Positions 47,063 to 59,107 of a stretch of 64,000 bases of DNA are shown here, piece by piece. Each line of letters opens with the position of its first letter. Position 1 is the first letter of the stretch. The notes under the pieces are model-generated. The model made no database searches, was not told the DNA's origin, and saw nothing but the letters and a program-made list of their open reading frames with translations. Origin of the DNA: Paramecium pentaurelia. Lineage: Eukaryota > Ciliophora > Oligohymenophorea > Peniculida > Parameciidae. The stretch covers positions 317,210-381,209 of the forward strand of contig CAJJDO010000018.1 in the NCBI GenBank assembly GCA_905183005.1. The letters are read 5' to 3'. The position numbers were made by a program, and so were the translations under genes.

Positions 47063-48119
47063 TGCATGAGGCAAATACTTTTGAAATATTTTCAATGCTT
47101 TTATAGATAGGACTTGATAGAGCAAACAATACAAAGACAATCTAATAGAGACTTAATCAAACAGAGCATATTAAAACTCCAACCGATTTCTTATCATTTG
47201 TTAATGTTAATGAGAAATGTTTATCTCAATCACTTAAATAAGAGAAATAAAGAGTTGAATAAGAATTTGCACTTATTGAAATGTTAGTCCCAAATAAATC
47301 GAAAACACATTTGATGTATGAGGTTTGTATGATGAAGGTCTTTCTATCATTTATCACTAAAACTAATAACTTAGTGGTTACCTCAATTCCAGGTGAAGGT
47401 GAACTTATCTGGTGAATTTTTAGATATTGCAGAACTGTATGGTCAATTTTTTATTGCATCTGGAATGAATCATAGATTATAATAAATACAGGCGATTAAG
47501 AAGAATAATTTATATGATAAAGTAATTAAGGGATAATTAAATTTAGATTCCCTTTATGCCTCTCCTTATGAAATGGCTACATGAATATTGCAGATCATAA
47601 TTTAATAAATTATTTGCTTCACTCTATGAAACAATCTCATAAATGAAATCCAACTATGTACTAAATATTATATTGATGTTTATGTAGAGATAAATAGTTA
47701 GTAAACCAAAAGAAGAGATTTTTTCGCCTAGAGTAAATAAAATGCCAATAAATAGACCTACTTCATGTATTATTAACAAAACAAGAAGTATTAGTAATTA
47801 CAGTATTCGTAAAACATCATAAGTGGTCACTAAACGTAACAATAATTAATCAGTCTCCAAATTAATAAATTTAATTTCTGATGTCATTGATATTGATCTT
47901 ACTCATTATGACTAATAAACTCATAAAAAAAAAGAATAAATATTTAGTACTCTTTGGAGTAAAAATTTCCATGTTAGAAGTACTCATGAGAAATACTAAT
48001 AAACTTATGGAATTCAAAAACCATAAATATAAACTCATTTTTTTAGTACTCAAAACAAAAGACCAACAAGCTTTTTTAAGCATTCATTTCATATAGATAA
48101 TAATCTTAGTTTATTTTGA
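47062..48119 (+). CDS. Unrecognised protein (~330 aa)
   Basis: A plus-strand gene with in-frame ATGs at 47035 and 47062 (MHEANTFEIFSMLLQIGLDR); the second touches the LITAF stop. It continues RLNQTEHIKTPTDFLSFVNV, LSQSLKQEKQRVEQEFALIE, VKVNLSGEFLDIAELYGQFF, IASGMNHRLQQIQAI, IPFMPLLMKWLHEYCRSQFN, then a basic, Ser-rich tail (INRPTSCIINKTRSISNYSI) to TGA 48117-48119. Introns of 19 nt (GTGGTTACCTCAATTCCAG) and 25 nt (GTAATTAAGGGATAATTAAATTTAG) restore frame. The fold looks helical; no family is recognised. Confidence 0.65.
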
Positions 48120-48165
48120 TTAATAGTTTTGTTTTATGTTTTTTCGTATTTATTTAATATTATAA

Positions 48166-50048
48166 TCATTATTTAAGTTGAGCTCTTAGAATTTGATTTT
48201 CCTATAAAACTTAGTCTAATTTATCTTTCCTTTGCTATTATTCTTAGAAATATCTAATCTACTCTTTAAGAGTACCAATTTAATTAGCTTAAATGCCTGC
48301 TTCTACTTATAACTTTATTAATCAATATTATACATTCTATCTTTTTTCAATTTCATCTCTACATAGAGATTAAACATCCTTATATTATTATTAAATATGA
48401 TGAATTTCTTATTTCAAGTTATCATTGATTTCTAATAATTTCTCAAGATCTTCCTTCTATGATTAATATTTAATTTGTTGATTTTATAATTATTTTATTT
48501 CTTCTTCCAACAAATGAATATTTTACTATTATGATATTTATTCACTTTTAAACAACTTACTCATTTTATCCTTTTCATCTAACATTTCATTAATAAGCAT
48601 TTTCTTATCCTATAATTAACTTTTTAGAACTCTAATTTCCATCACTTATTAATCAACTAATTTCTTTAACTAAGATTAATCTTCCTATTTTTAAATATTT
48701 TAGATTATACTTATTTTTATTTAATTTCTTAATAATCTAAATTAATGATTTCTAATTCTTTTTTTTGAATATTAATCTACTCAATCTATGAACTAATTTA
48801 TTTTTCTAACTAATTAATTTATTCTTATCTACTATCTAAAGAATTTTAATATCTGATTTTCATGTTTTCAAGAATTTATTCTGATTATTTCTTTTATAAT
48901 TCAATCTGTTTTGTTAAGAAATCATCTAATTTAATATATTCTAATTATGCTCTTTCTAATTACTCTCCTAATCTTCTGCATTCTTTTAATAATTATTCTT
49001 TAGTCATTTAATCATCTTATAAATTTGGAATTTTTTTCATTTTCTCTAATTATAATTGATTCTTTATATCTTTCTCTTAATTTAAAAGTTCATTATTCAT
49101 TAATTAAATCATCTTCATTTCTTCACTTATTTTTGTATTCTCTTTAATTAATTCTTATATTTTATATTCATACTAGCTTAATTAATCCTTAATTGAATCA
49201 TTGTCTTTAATTAAAGTATTAAATTTAATTTATAAACTTTCAATTTCAATTTCCTTTTGATTAACTTAATCAAAAGCATTTTTTTATATAATATTGATTT
49301 TATTAGAAATTAACATAAGTTGATTTCTAAGTTCATGATTGTTATCTTCATAACTGCTTAATTATGAAGACAACTCAACAATCTTCTCTAAAGCTTCTTT
49401 ATATTATGAATTCATTTTAACAAGTTCTCTACTAATATCATATTCTCTTTCTTAACATTATTTGAAATTCTATTGTTATTACTCAAACAAATCTCTAGCA
49501 TTACTTAATTCAGTTTCTAAATTGTTAATAACATCATCATTTTGATTTCTTCTCAAATCTTCCAAATGTGTAATCAATAGATTATTCTCATCTTATAACG
49601 ATTAAACTTAAAATTTGAGATCCTATATTTCTTCATTTATTTATGTTTTTTATGTCTATAGAAAATGTTACATTTCATTAGTTTTCAAATCTAAATGTTT
49701 CTTTATTACTAAATTATCATCTATTAATCTTTCAACCATAGTAGTTAATTCAACAATATCATTAGATTATTTGAAACATTCATGTTTTAATAATTTATTT
49801 TCATCAGTGAGTGCAGATAATAAAGGTGATATTTTAGCAGGATCAATTAATAGATTTACATTCTCAAATTAGTATTATTTCCATTAAGCTAATTTCGTAT
49901 ATGCAGTTATTGGAGCCTTTTGAGAACCTAAATAAGCAATATATTCAGCATATTTTTAATTAGTCTAAAACACACGTTCAGGAGCTCTATTTGGATCCTC
50001 GATTATGAGTTTCTGTAGATATTATGCAGAAGGTCCTTTAGATTACAT
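48166..50048 (-). CDS. Long coiled-coil protein
   Basis: ATG 50048-50046 gives a distinct ~75-residue head (MQSKGPSAQYLQKLIIEDPN, RVFQTNQKYAEYIAYLGSQK, ITAYTKLAQW). Nearly 520 residues of heptad coiled coil rich in E, K, Q, N and L follow (LTTMVERLIDDNLVIKKHLD, IVELSSQLSSYEDNNHELRN). Two introns, 26 nt (GTATAATCTAAAATATTTAAAAATAG) and 21 nt (GTATAATATTGATTAATAAAG), keep the frame to TGA 48168-48166. The head may be a conserved domain; the rod suggests a structural part of cilia, basal bodies or cortex, but that is a guess. Confidence 0.75.
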
Positions 50049-50082
50049 TATTTTTATTTTAAATTTAACATACAATACATTT

Positions 50083-51526
50083 TCATTTAACAGATTAATT
50101 TTCTCCAAACTTTTCTTCAATCCATCTTAATGTAATAGATCCTGGTCTTTCAATAGGTAATCCAAAGGCTCTAGCCCAAACTAAGTTTGCAGTACATCCA
50201 AGTGCTCTTGAAACAGCAAATACAACTGTATAATATTCATATTCTTTCAATCCAAAATGATTTAATAGAACTCCTGAATGAGCATCAACATTAGGCCATG
50301 GATTTTATATTTTTCCGATTGTCTTAAGAACAGGTGGAATAACATGATAACATTATTTAACAAGATCAACAAGAGGATCATCTTTAATTAATCTTTCTGC
50401 AAAATTCTTTTAATGAATATATCTAGGATCTGTATATCTTAACACAGCATGTCCATATCCTGGTACAACTCTACCTTCTCTAATAGTATTTAGAACATAT
50501 TCTTATATTTTTTCATTAGAAACTTTATCACCTAATTTTTCCTATTTTATAATTTAATAATGTTTACTCTAATTTCAATCAACCATTTAAGAACTTCTTA
50601 ATTTGCTAAACCATGAAGAGGTCCAGCCAAACCATTAATACCAGCTGAATATGACAAATATGGATCAGCCAAAGCAGATCCAACAAGATGAGTAGCATGT
50701 GCACTTACATTTCCTCCTTCATGATCTGCATGAATGCTTAAGTACATTCTAAATAATTCATATGCATTAAATTAATTGAAACCCATCATATGAGAGTAAT
50801 TTGCTGCCCAATCTAATGAATTATCACTGTTAATCAAATCTCCATTCTAATTAAATATTATTTTTTATTTACTTTATATTTATGTCTATAAATTAATGCT
50901 GCAACTCTTGGGATTTTGGCAACCAAGTCCATTGCATCTTCATAATAATATTCCCAATATTATGGTTTTGTGGCTTTTCCACTTTCATAAGCCTATTAAA
51001 ATGTTGAGTCCTTTTATAAATATAACACACTCTAAGATAACATTGTCATTGGATGTAATTATTTTGGAAGACTTGTTATGAATTTAATTGTCTCTTAGTC
51101 TAATTCTCCTCTTCTCTTCCATTCTTCTTAAACAAATTTGAATTCTTAATCTGATGGAAAGTCACCTGTCAATAATAACCAAAACAAAGCTTCAGGTAAA
51201 GGCTCATTACCATTTTTAGCTTTCTGTAAGTATTCTTAAATCTCTGGAATATTGTAATCTCTGAATGTGATACCCTATCAGTAACAATAAAAAATTACAG
51301 TTTTTGAATCTAACAATGAAATATCATAAAACAATCCAAATACATTTCTCATTCCTCCAATGGCTTAATCAACAGTCACTTTACAGATTTCTTTCTATCC
51401 ATAAGTCTTTCTAATATCCCTTAATAAAGCTTATTTAATTGGTATAATTTCTCTCAACCTTTCTTTTAAGAGGTTAGAGGAATGGAATATGCTTTTGCTA
51501 TTGAATGATCTAAAAATATGCTACAT
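50083..51526 (-). CDS. Citrate synthase (mitochondrial)
   Basis: Condenses acetyl-CoA and oxaloacetate to citrate. ATG 51526-51524 gives a basic, Ser-rich presequence (MQHIFRSFNSKSIFHSSN). The enzyme body has GITFRDYNIPEIQEYLQKA, LFWLLLTGDFPSDQE and the active-site residues: His in LSIHADHEGGNVSAHATHLV, His in RVVPGYGHAVLRYTDPRY, and Asp in PWPNVDAHSGVLLNH. It ends RPGSITLRWIEEKFGENQSV K, TGA 50085-50083. Introns of 24 nt (GTAATTTTTTATTGTTACTGATAG), 26 nt and 26 nt (GTAAACATTATTAAATTATAAAATAG) restore frame. Length and motif order fit the eukaryotic mitochondrial type. Confidence 0.95.
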
Positions 51527-52128
51527 TTATTATCACTTTTTAATTATTTAAAAAATCTATTTTAAACTATATCTTATGCTATTATTCTTAAAGTGTGCAA
51601 TTAATAAGCGTATTATTAATTAACATAAATTAAATCACAATTTATTTATAATGTGTATTTAATTTTATTTAGTAATTTATTTCTTCTATTATTTCTATTT
51701 ATTATTAGATATTCAAAATATTAATAATTCTCTAGTGTTTGAATTTTTTTATTTTGAGCAATTTTAATATAAGTTAAGCATATAATCAATAAAAACATCC
51801 TATTTCTTCTAAATGAAATAGAGTTAGAATGATGATAAATACTAACTCAATTAATACTATAAAATGCTCCTTTGAAATAATAAATATTTCTATTTTAGAT
51901 GATATATCTATTCTGACAACTAGAGCGGAAATGAAATTTGAAGTAATGTTGAAGGAAATGAAAATATTATGGCATAATTTGGACTATTTAATTATAAAAT
52001 AAATGATTAATTAATATGATGACGAGTCATTAAATTTTTAATATAAATTTTTATAATAATTATTTTAGGATATATATCTTAAAATATATTAAAAATATCT
52101 CTTAATTAATTATAATAAAAAAATCCAA
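51527..52128. other. Intergenic, divergent promoters
   Basis: About 600 bp between citrate synthase (minus) and adenylate kinase (plus). A 100-codon TGA-free plus frame from ATG 51829 runs in phase into the adenylate kinase start (ILTTRAEMKFEVMLKEMKIL); this may be chance or a longer N-terminus. Confidence 0.4.
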
Positions 52129-52942
52129 ATGGATACATAAGCCTACTCCAAGATTTCAAATGCTGCTCTAATTTAAGAACTTTATAGGAGATATAGATGT
52201 CAAGAAGAAGCATTGAGAAAAAGAATTGTATTATTAGGAATGCCAGGAGCAGGTATTAAATTCAATTTATTCAAATTAGGTAAGGGAACACATTCAGCTA
52301 AAATGTTGGCTCGTTTTTGTATGTGTCATTTGTCTACAGGAGATTTATTGAGAGAAGAAGTACGATCAGGAAGTGAATTTGGAAAGAAATTAAAAGGAAT
52401 CATGGAGAGAGGAGAATTAATTGAAGATGAAGTTATGTGCAATCTCATCAAATAACAATTAGCCAAGTATTTTACTTTTCTTATTAAAGACCTGCTTGTG
52501 CTAATGGTGCTATATTAGATGGATTTCCAAGAACTATTCCTTAAGCTGAAAAACTTGATTAGATTCTCAAATAAAGTGGATAATAGATTGATTAAGCAAT
52601 ATTTATGAATGTAAGAGAGTAAGTAGTTGTTGATCGTCTTGGAGGACGATGGACTCATTTGAATTCAGGAAGAACATATCATTATAAATTCAATCCTCCT
52701 AAGGTTCATGGAGTAGATGATATTACAGGTGAACCTCTTGTCTAGAGAGAAGATGATAAAGAGGCTACAATCAGAAATAGATTAAATGTTTATTAGTCTA
52801 AGACATCTCCTATTATTGATTATTACAGAAAGTAAAAAAAATAAATATTAATTTTAGAAAAGGAATTTTATTTGAAGTAAATGCTGAAAGACCTGTAAAT
52901 GATATATGGAAGGATGTCAAAACTATTGTCAAAACCAAATGA
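52129..52942 (+). CDS. Adenylate kinase
   Basis: Interconverts ATP + AMP and 2 ADP. ATG 52129 gives MDTQAYSKISNAALIQELY, then the P-loop RIVLLGMPGAGKGTHSAKM. The AMP site follows (CHLSTGDLLREEVRSGSEFG), then ILDGFPRTIPQAEKLDQIL and the LID region DRLGGRWTHLNSGRTYHYKF, GVDDITGEPLVQREDDKEAT. A 27-nt intron (52253-52279) splits the P-loop inside the Gly codon before K; it is in frame and has no TGA, so unspliced RNA would insert nine residues in the P-loop. Two more introns, 23 and 26 nt, lie before PACANGAILDGF and after DYYR. TGA 52940-52942. Confidence 0.95.
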
Positions 52943-53014
52943 TTTCATCTAATTTAACTTATTTTTTTTAGTGCTTTGCAATTTTCTTATTAATAATTAA
53001 TTATATAATAATAT

Positions 53015-55414
53015 ATGGTTAAAATCGTATAATCAACCAAATTGCTTAAATCAAGACGTCTACTTAGGTTAAAACTAAGTAAATTATCATTGTAATCCAA
53101 ATAAATTGGAACAGATAAAAAAGAATCAGAAACAAAATAGGTTCAAATTATTAATGAGGATTAATTTATTACGCATATTGAACCAATTAAATAGTTATTG
53201 CCTTTTTATTAAGGTGGTAAAATACAAATAACAAATAATGTGATATATACATGTTTTAATTTTTGTGTGCAATATCTTGATAAAAAAATTTAACATAATT
53301 AAGAAGAAATAGCAAATTTTTGTGTGAGCAATTTAAATGATTATATTGCAACATTTACAAAGAATTATATGCTCAGATATGTTAGATTGAATGATCATAT
53401 TACTTAATTTACAATAAAAACAGATCCTTTATTTGCCATTGATATGTAATTTAGTCCAGAAGATGTTTATTTGGCTTTAGGTGGTACAAATTGCATGGTC
53501 AAAATAATAAATGTTAAAAAGAATTAATAAAGTACTGAATTTAGAGTAAGTGGAAGTGTTCTTAAATTATAATGGATTCCTATAATGAGGAAATTATAAA
53601 TTGCTATTGCCACAGATGACAGACGCATCTCATTATTTGATTTAGTAGCTAATAGAATACTTTGTGCTTTTGTTGACTTTAATAGTAGAATTACTCATAT
53701 TTAATTTAATCAACATATGTTAATATCAAGTTGTAATAAATATATTAAATTTTGGGATACAAGTGTATAAAAAATGAGTGAAACTATAGAATTTGATATT
53801 GAAATTGAAACATTTATTTATTTTAAAAATACTTTAATTATTGGTACTGAATCTGGAGATTTGCATATCAAATAATAAAATAAAAATATTGTTATTGATT
53901 AACAATTTAATGGATAATAAATATTGAAATTCATTAATTGCAATGAGAAATTATATATTATAACAAGTGAATTGCATATTTATATAACTGAATTAGTATC
54001 TGGTTAAATTTAATAATAAAAATTATTATTAGGATATAATGATGAAATATTACATGTGAAGTTTATTAAAAATAATTAATTACTTTTGGCTACGAATTCA
54101 CCATTTATGAAGTAATATTAAATATCTATATTTTAGAATATTAAATTTAGATAACATGGAAGTAATAGCTTGGAAGGCTCATTTCAGTGTAATCATGTGT
54201 TGTGAATTTATTGATGATCTAATAGTAACAGCATCCAAAGATAATTGTGTCATTATATTTAAATATAAAGGATTTAAATAACCAATAGAATTACACAAAT
54301 ATAGTGGTCATTCTGATGATGTAATTTCTATAGATGTCAATTCCAAATATATTGCTTCAGTTTCAAAAGACAAAACTCTTAAATTATGGGATTTAAAGAA
54401 TTATCAATCAGAATAATCTATCAAAACTGTTGTTGCTCATGAAAAAGAGATGAATTGTGTTCGATTCTCACCAAATAATAAACTTATTGCCACATCTTCT
54501 TAAGATAGACTTATTAAATTATGGGATGAAAATTTGATGAATAAGATGATACTTAAAGGACATAAAAGAGGTGTTTGGGATATATAATTCTCTCCAGTTG
54601 AAAAAATATTGGCTTCAGCAAGTGGAGATAATACTATTAAACTCTGGAATCTTAGTGATGGTTCTATAATTAAATCTTTTTAAGGAGTAGCTCCTTAACT
54701 AAAAGTTTCATGGTTGGCTAGAGGATCTGAATTAATAAGTTCTGATGCAATTGGTAATATTAAATTATGGAATGTTAAAAAATAAACATGTATTAATACT
54801 TTCTCACAACATACTGGTAAAATTTATGCTTTAGATATTAAGAGAGAAAATCAAGATGTTTATATAGTGACTGGAGCAAATGATTCAAATCTAATTTTAT
54901 GGAAAGATAAGACAGAGTAAGTAACTTAACAATAATAACTATAATAACATGATATTAAAATAAAATTACAAACATTTTAAGATTTTATGAGAGATAAACT
55001 ATATTTAGATGCAGCTTTTATTGCATTTTAGAATAATTATATAAAACATTTTATTTAAGCTGTCACTGAAATTTATAAGTAAAATATTATGTTTATTTAA
55101 GGCAAGATGATTATGACAATGTTGTCTCTATGTTATCCTAAAAAATGGTTAAAGAAGATATATTAAAATTTTTATAATTATTGATAACACTAAATTAAAG
55201 CAAGAAAACTTATTAAGCAGCATAAAACTTATTCTTTTATTCAATTAAATTAATAAATGTTAATGAATTTAAAGATGAAAAAAGAGAGTTAGTAAAAAAA
55301 TTGCTATAATAATTAAAATATTTGACATCCAAATGTTTTGATAGATTAGAAAATAATTATTCTTCTTAGTTTTTAATTAAATTCATGATAGATAAGTCTA
55401 AAATAGTTGTGTGA
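53015..55414 (+). CDS. U3 snoRNP protein UTP13 (TBL3-like WD40)
   Basis: UTP13 is a WD40 component of the small-subunit processome for 18S rRNA maturation in the nucleolus. ATG 53015 gives MVKIVQSTKLLKSRRLLRLK. Ten or more WD40 blades follow, in divergent form at first (IKFWDTS), then classical (SVSKDKTLKLWDLKNYQS, TSSQDRLIKLWDENL, GDNTIKLWNLSDGS). The C-terminal Utp13 domain is recognisable: LYLDAAFIAFQNNYIKHFIQ, MVKEDILKFLQLLITLNQSK, TYQAAQNLFF, LTSKCFDRLENNYSSQFLI. Introns of 25 nt near 54110 and 23 nt (GTAAAATATTATGTTTATTTAAG) restore frame. TGA 55412-55414. The C-terminal domain separates it from other WD40 proteins. Confidence 0.85.
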
Positions 55415-55443
55415 TTAATGATGTTTATTATAAAGTATTATTT

Positions 55444-56304
55444 TCAAATTTTCTTTATTTCTTTCATAATTTGTTGTAAACATAATATTGTTTCATTTTA
55501 ATTGAAAGTAGTTTTAAAATTATTCTTATCCTCTCCTTTAAGAATCATTTGTAACAATACTTGAAGATAATTCAATAAAGTATCCTTTAAATTGCTTTAA
55601 TACTTTATTGAATTAACATAAGAATCTAAATCTATTGCAGGATACCTCATTTTTATTTAGTTTATTTATTTTTTCTATAATTTCAAAAGCATTTAAAGTT
55701 AATTTATAGATTTCTATAAGCCATCATTACGTTTGCTATACATTACATTTTCATTTTAAACTGCCAAAATTTCTTTTAATAGACTTAGATAATATTAAAT
55801 ATCTTACTTTTCAGATTCCTATTGTAATTCCTCTTATCTACTATTAAATTATTAAGTTTGTTCTTATAATTGTTTAGTTTTTTCTTATAAACATTTCCAA
55901 CTTTCTTTTGGAGACAAACTTCTATATGTTACTGTAGATTAAGTATTTTTCATTAATTTAATTGTTTGATTGAGTCTCTTTTTAATTTCTTATGTTTTTC
56001 TAACTATTGAATATTGTTTTTGATTCTAAATTTAACTTAGATTCAAATTAGGAACTGGAGAATATAATCTATTTTAAAAGGTTTACTTTTCAGTAATTAA
56101 AATTCCACCACTTTAACCATACCAATATAATTCTTCAGTATTTCTAATTTCAATTCTTTTATCTTAAGACACAACTTAAAATGTGCCTAATTGTATATTG
56201 AAAACTTGACTAACTTCTTGAATTAATTAATCTAAAGGCATTAATTGCCATTAATATACTTCATTAGTTTTTTCATAAACAAGTTTAATTTCTTTTTATT
56301 TCAT
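55444..56304 (-). CDS. PB1/ubiquitin-like head with coiled coil (286 aa)
   Basis: Intronless frame from ATG 56304-56302 (MKQKEIKLVYEKTNEVYQW) to TGA 55446-55444. The first ~70 residues look like a ubiquitin-fold or PB1 domain: KLVYEKTNEVYQWQLMPLDQ, LIQEVSQVFNIQLGTFQVVS, IEIRNTEELYWYGQSGGILI. The rest is coiled coil with a conserved-looking Ser/Pro patch (STVTYRSLSPKESWKC). No precise family. It is divergent from the next gene with almost no gap between the start codons. Confidence 0.7.
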
Positions 56305-56307
56305 AAT

Positions 56308-58011
56308 ATGAATGAATTTATTAGCATTAAAAGTTTAGACAAAATACTTTATCAAAGACAACCTTAAAAACAGAATTCATGTACTCCAACAAGTTTTTTA
56401 ACACCAAACACATCTCCAAATTCTAGATTAAGAATACTAAGTCCAACAAATAAATTAGATTAAACTGATAAATTCAATCAAACTCAAAATCCTTCTCAAT
56501 AATTTAAAACCATGATTAAAAGAGATGCATTAAAAAAGAAAATGAATCTATTAACAGCAAAATTATAAACAAATAATACTTAAATCATTAAGGAAGAGAA
56601 TGCTTTTAGTGATAGATTAATTATAACTAGCTTCGAAAAATTTGTTAATGAAACTGATCAAAAATCATAGAAATTATTTAATTGTATTAGTAAATCACCA
56701 AAAAGCATTTCTAATTCATAACATAAAATACCTGTAAGTGAAGAACAAATAGAAAATTTTGAAAAGAAAATCATAAAGTATTATATTAAATTAATATAGA
56801 ACTAAACAAATTTTATAAGAGAAGAGAGAATAATTAAAATATGCCAAATAGCAATATTAGTCTAATAAGTAATTATTATAATAACTGAAATTTGAGTTAG
56901 ATTAACTCAATGAAGATCAATAAATACTTGAAATTAGTACTACTAATAGATCTTTGAAGGATGAAATAGTATAACATAGGTAAAATTTAATAAAACACAA
57001 ACAGATTTTATTAAAAGTAGATTAATTCATTTCTAAGTATTTAAAGGAATAAATGTTCACATAAGATTGTTAATTTGGACATTATATCAATAAATTCAAT
57101 AATATTTTTATGTAAATGCTCATAACTTTAGACCAATAAATCTGAATATATATTTTAAAATTTACTATATTTATAAATAATAAGTTTAAATTTTGATATG
57201 AATTGTAAGGCATAATAGCAAGAATAAAAGGATGAAAAATTGAAAATAACTTAGGATAATTAAAAGGAGAGACAATTTATAATTTAAACTTGGAAAGGTT
57301 AGATTGTATAAAAATCAAAGATAAGTTGTTCTAAGGATAATTTATAAAGTCCAAGTATAAATGCTAAAAAATAAATGCTTCTTGTTCATAAGAAATCTAT
57401 CAACCTTACATCTGAACGTTCTACTTAATTATCAACTGAAAAAGACTTATTTAATGATAAATTTATCAATGCAAATCAAGAAAGAATAAAAATTTAATAA
57501 AAGTTATTGGACATTCGTTTGTAAAATGTTATGATGAAATCAAAAACTAAATCATCGAATGATTTATACATAGAATACATATAGGAATAAAATCAAAAGG
57601 TAGATAAACAAAAAGTTATCCTAAGTGAGAAATTAAGATAGTATTCATATAATATATAAGCAAAGCTGCCAAAATGATATTGATAAATAAAAAAAAAGTA
57701 TACTAAATGATGAGATAAATTTATAAGAAAAGTAAAAGGAATTAGAGATTTTGAAAGAACAATTATAATTGATTAAAGATTCGATATTATAAATAAAAAA
57801 TTAAAATGTTAACCGAACGAAAGAAATAACTTGTAAAATCTAAATAAATCAGATCAAAGAAAAATAATTACTAGTTTAAATTGTATAATATATTGAGACT
57901 TTGTAAGATCAATATAGTACTCACTTGTATTAATTTAAAGATTACTTGTAATAATTAAAATAAAATATTAATTCAATAAAAATGGATTAAGAATATGATA
58001 TATATTAATGA
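56308..58011 (+). CDS. Coiled-coil protein, unrecognised
   Basis: The frame opens with MNEFISIKSLDKILYQRQP at 56308, followed by a Ser/Thr/Pro-rich stretch (SCTPTSFLTPNTSPNSRLRI) and then coiled coil. Several short introns must lie between 56,860 and 57,700 because good coding segments change frame (LDIRLQNVMMKSKTKSSNDL, then LEILKEQLQLIKDSILQIKN, LVQIVQYIETLQDQYSTHLY). The last segment ends KMDQEYDIYQ, TGA 58009-58011. The true start could be later. Function unknown; the composition suggests a cytoskeletal or basal-body protein. Confidence 0.6.
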
Positions 58012-58029
58012 AATATTATTACACTAATA

Positions 58030-58992
58030 TCAATTGTTAAAATACATCTCATATAATAACAATTACTCTTTTATTTTGTGATTCCATTTTTTTTATAAAT
58101 AAGTATCAAAGTAATGATTGGTTTCCTCATCATAATCTTTTTCAATTTTAAGAAAAGTTCTTAAATTTGTTTGAAAAATAGACTTAATTTCATTTGAATG
58201 ATTATCTGATTTCATAATTCCAAGTTATTCAATTTATCTTTTAAATTCTAATGCGCATAAACATCCAATTAAATAATGACCTGTTTCATGTTCTAACAAT
58301 TCATCATCAGAAATAGATTTAGCCCATGATTTATCTGAGAATTTGCAAGTAACTTATAATTTAATTTTCTAACGAGCTGGTGATTATCTTTTTAAACTTG
58401 AACTAGAATTGCTTCTAGCAACTTTCTATTAAGGAGAACAATTCTTTGGTGTTGATACACGAGTAATTCTCTGAACACTTGAAACTCTTGTAGAAGGTGT
58501 TGGAGGTTTATTAAAAAGTCTATTATTAATTCTAGGTAATTGATCATTTTATTAGAGAGGCAATTTTGGTGGTAATTTAGGAGATTATTATCTTATACCA
58601 TATTATTCTGAAGGTTCAGTTATTTTTCTAAGAGGTATTAAAGGTGATTTTTTAATATCTTAAGGAATATCTTTAGCTTAAGCATCATTTTATATTTTGA
58701 TAGGTAATATTGGTGATTGTTATTGTTTGATTAAAGGTTCTTCTTTTTCTTCAATCATTTAATAATCATATATAATATTCCAATAACAATGAGCAATCCA
58801 TGGCATTTCTTCATTTGGTTTGCCTACAAAATCAGCCCATTCTAATCGTTTGATTTCAAAATTTTAAATTTTAATTGGTAATATATCTCTTACATATTTA
58901 TCATTTACAGGATCTAATAAATATTCCATTTCATATTGTGGATTTTTAATATTTTTTAATGAAATAAATCCTCCAAATGAGATGTCTGTCAT
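58030..58992 (-). CDS. HExxH protein resembling DUF922 metalloproteases
   Basis: Intronless frame from ATG 58992-58990 (MTDISFGGFISLKNIKNPQY) to TGA 58032-58030, 320 aa. Residues 1-85 form a folded head (KRLEWADFVGKPNEEMPWIA, CYWNIIYDY). A ~115-residue Pro/Ser/Lys linker follows (LPPKLPLQQNDQLPRINNRL, TRVSSVQRITRVSTPKNCS). At residues 235-239 is HETGH (58273-58290), within DDELLEHETGHYLIGCLCAL, and then a C-terminal YDEETNHYFDTYLQKKWNHK. HE..H followed by YD.ET.H.....Q..W is the layout of DUF922, described mostly from bacteria. Zinc protease activity is inferred. There is no signal peptide, so it would be cytosolic. Confidence 0.7.
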
Positions 58993-59107
58993 AATGTACT
59001 TAATAATTTAATTAAAAAATAGTATTATTTTTATATAATAAAGTAAAAGTGATAATTGATAAAATATATTTAAATCGATTTTATTATTATTATTGATTAA
59101 TAATAAA

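Noticed and set aside
47871..48096. Overlapping ORFs on both strands
   Set aside because: Shadows of the C-terminal exon of the plus-strand gene at 47062-48119.
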